DNA of 64,000 nucleotides from Semisulcospira habei (lineage: Eukaryota; Mollusca; Gastropoda; Semisulcospiridae): assembly GCA_036245525.1 (NCBI GenBank), contig BTPG01000008.1:27619568-27683567 (forward strand), written 5' to 3'. Positions 63,490 through 64,000 of this stretch are shown piece after piece. The translations under genes and the position numbers were made by a program. Position 1 is the stretch's first letter; each line of letters begins with the position of its first letter. The notes below the pieces were generated by a model that was not told the DNA's origin, made no database searches, and worked only from the letters and a program-made list of their open reading frames with translations.

Positions 63490-64000
63490 TGGGGCACAGT
63501 AAGTTTCCCATAAACATGATGAATCGAACCAGTAGGACGACTAATGCGCAGAATACCACGGATGGTGCTATTAAGTTACCCATGACCGTGACGAATTGGA
63601 CCAGTACAACTACCACCGCACAGAATACCACGGATGGGGCTTTTAAGTCACCCATGACCGTGAGGAATCGGACCAATCCTACTACTTCCGGGCAGATGTC
63701 GGCACCCGAAATTACGAAGATCTTAGCTCCGGGCCAGACGGCGGAACGCAGCCTGGACAGAAAGAAGGTGTCACGCTCGGAGTGTCAGGAAGAAAGACAT
63801 GAGGCGCACCCACAACGGGATACCACCACTAGGGACGAACGCTCGGCTTCTCGATCGCAGGTCAGTGATGAGCGTCCACGACCAGACAAGGTCCCTACGC
63901 GTATTGGCGCCAGCTCCCGACACAGGTTAGACAGGCACGAACCTGCTGCATCCAGGTACCGCCAGCACCACAGGACTGCTACACGTTCCATGTCAAGATT
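63485..64000 (+). pseudogene. DIRS f ORF1 continuation in a second frame, with 72-bp repeats
   Basis: From ATG 63485 an open frame runs to the window edge (172 codons). It begins with three 24-residue repeats (AQNTTDGAIKLPMTVTNW type; 72-bp period, 63497-63690) and continues into a Ser/Arg/Asp-rich stretch (RDERSASRSQVSDERP) like the RS region of e. It overlaps the stop of the upstream frame by five bases, so either a frameshift mutation or recoding separates them. Confidence 0.65.

Larger units (their letters stand above)
62569..64000 (+). mobile_element. DIRS-like element f, right-truncated by window
   Basis: The left end TTTGTTTCCTCACAAAACAT and TTACCGATGGTATTAC match the ITR style of the others. 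A 5' region of about 500 bp with GACTGTGAG-like repeats precedes ORF1. The rest lies beyond 64000. Confidence 0.85.

Overview
This is animal nuclear DNA, most likely from a mollusc or another lophotrochozoan. It has AT-rich spliced host genes, many microsatellites, and dense GC-rich retroelements of kinds common in molluscan genomes: RNase H-bearing I/Nimb-type LINEs, tRNA-derived SINEs and DIRS-like elements. Nothing prokaryotic is present and there is no CRISPR. The organism call is inference from gene structure and repeat types.

Region 1 (1-19.2 kb) is repeat-rich and holds dead genes. It contains a broken LINE reverse transcriptase (1-740, minus), microsatellites, and a 7-kb I/Nimb-type LINE with a 16-bp target duplication (2016-9061). 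That LINE carries two nested retro-insertions. Next come three copies of a composite repeat with 54-70-bp GC-rich palindromes, one of them carrying a MITE. A beta-1,3-galactosyltransferase-like pseudogene (11.7-14.5 kb) has an in-frame stop and a frameshift, and a second, more decayed fragment follows. A LINE with a twin-priming inversion (16616-17956) and a hammerhead-ribozyme-like motif (18556-18600) complete the region.

Region 2 (19.2-64 kb) is the 5' half of one host gene, the SNX14 (sorting nexin 14) orthologue. Thirteen coding exons (20106-54866) join in phase into about 357 codons: two N-terminal membrane segments, a CxxC motif, the PXA domain and the start of the RGS domain. The gene runs off the right edge.

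The SNX14 introns are packed with at least six DIRS-like tyrosine-recombinase retrotransposons, called a-f here. Element a (25690-29281, minus) is a remnant. Element b (31966-44358) is an old copy whose RT is split by the nested element c (35176-40755). Element d (47099-53293) is an old, apparently chimeric copy. Element e (54889-61178) looks complete and recent. Element f starts at 62569 and is cut by the window end. They share terminal inverted repeats and an internal complementary region complementary to the joined ends, and they insert at a TTT without a target duplication. Several carry a small intron near the start of ORF1. Elements c and e have ITR pairs that are identical by eye over 200 and 173 bp, yet the coding interior of c is ruined. 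It was therefore probably mobilised recently by another element's enzymes.

Other intronic content: an 84-bp minisatellite whose reading frame runs into SNX14 exon 4, TTAA-flanked hairpin elements, SINEs, a hAT-like element, an array rich in TCAAGGTCA motifs, and a probable solo LTR. All calls were made by reading the sequence. No database search was run.
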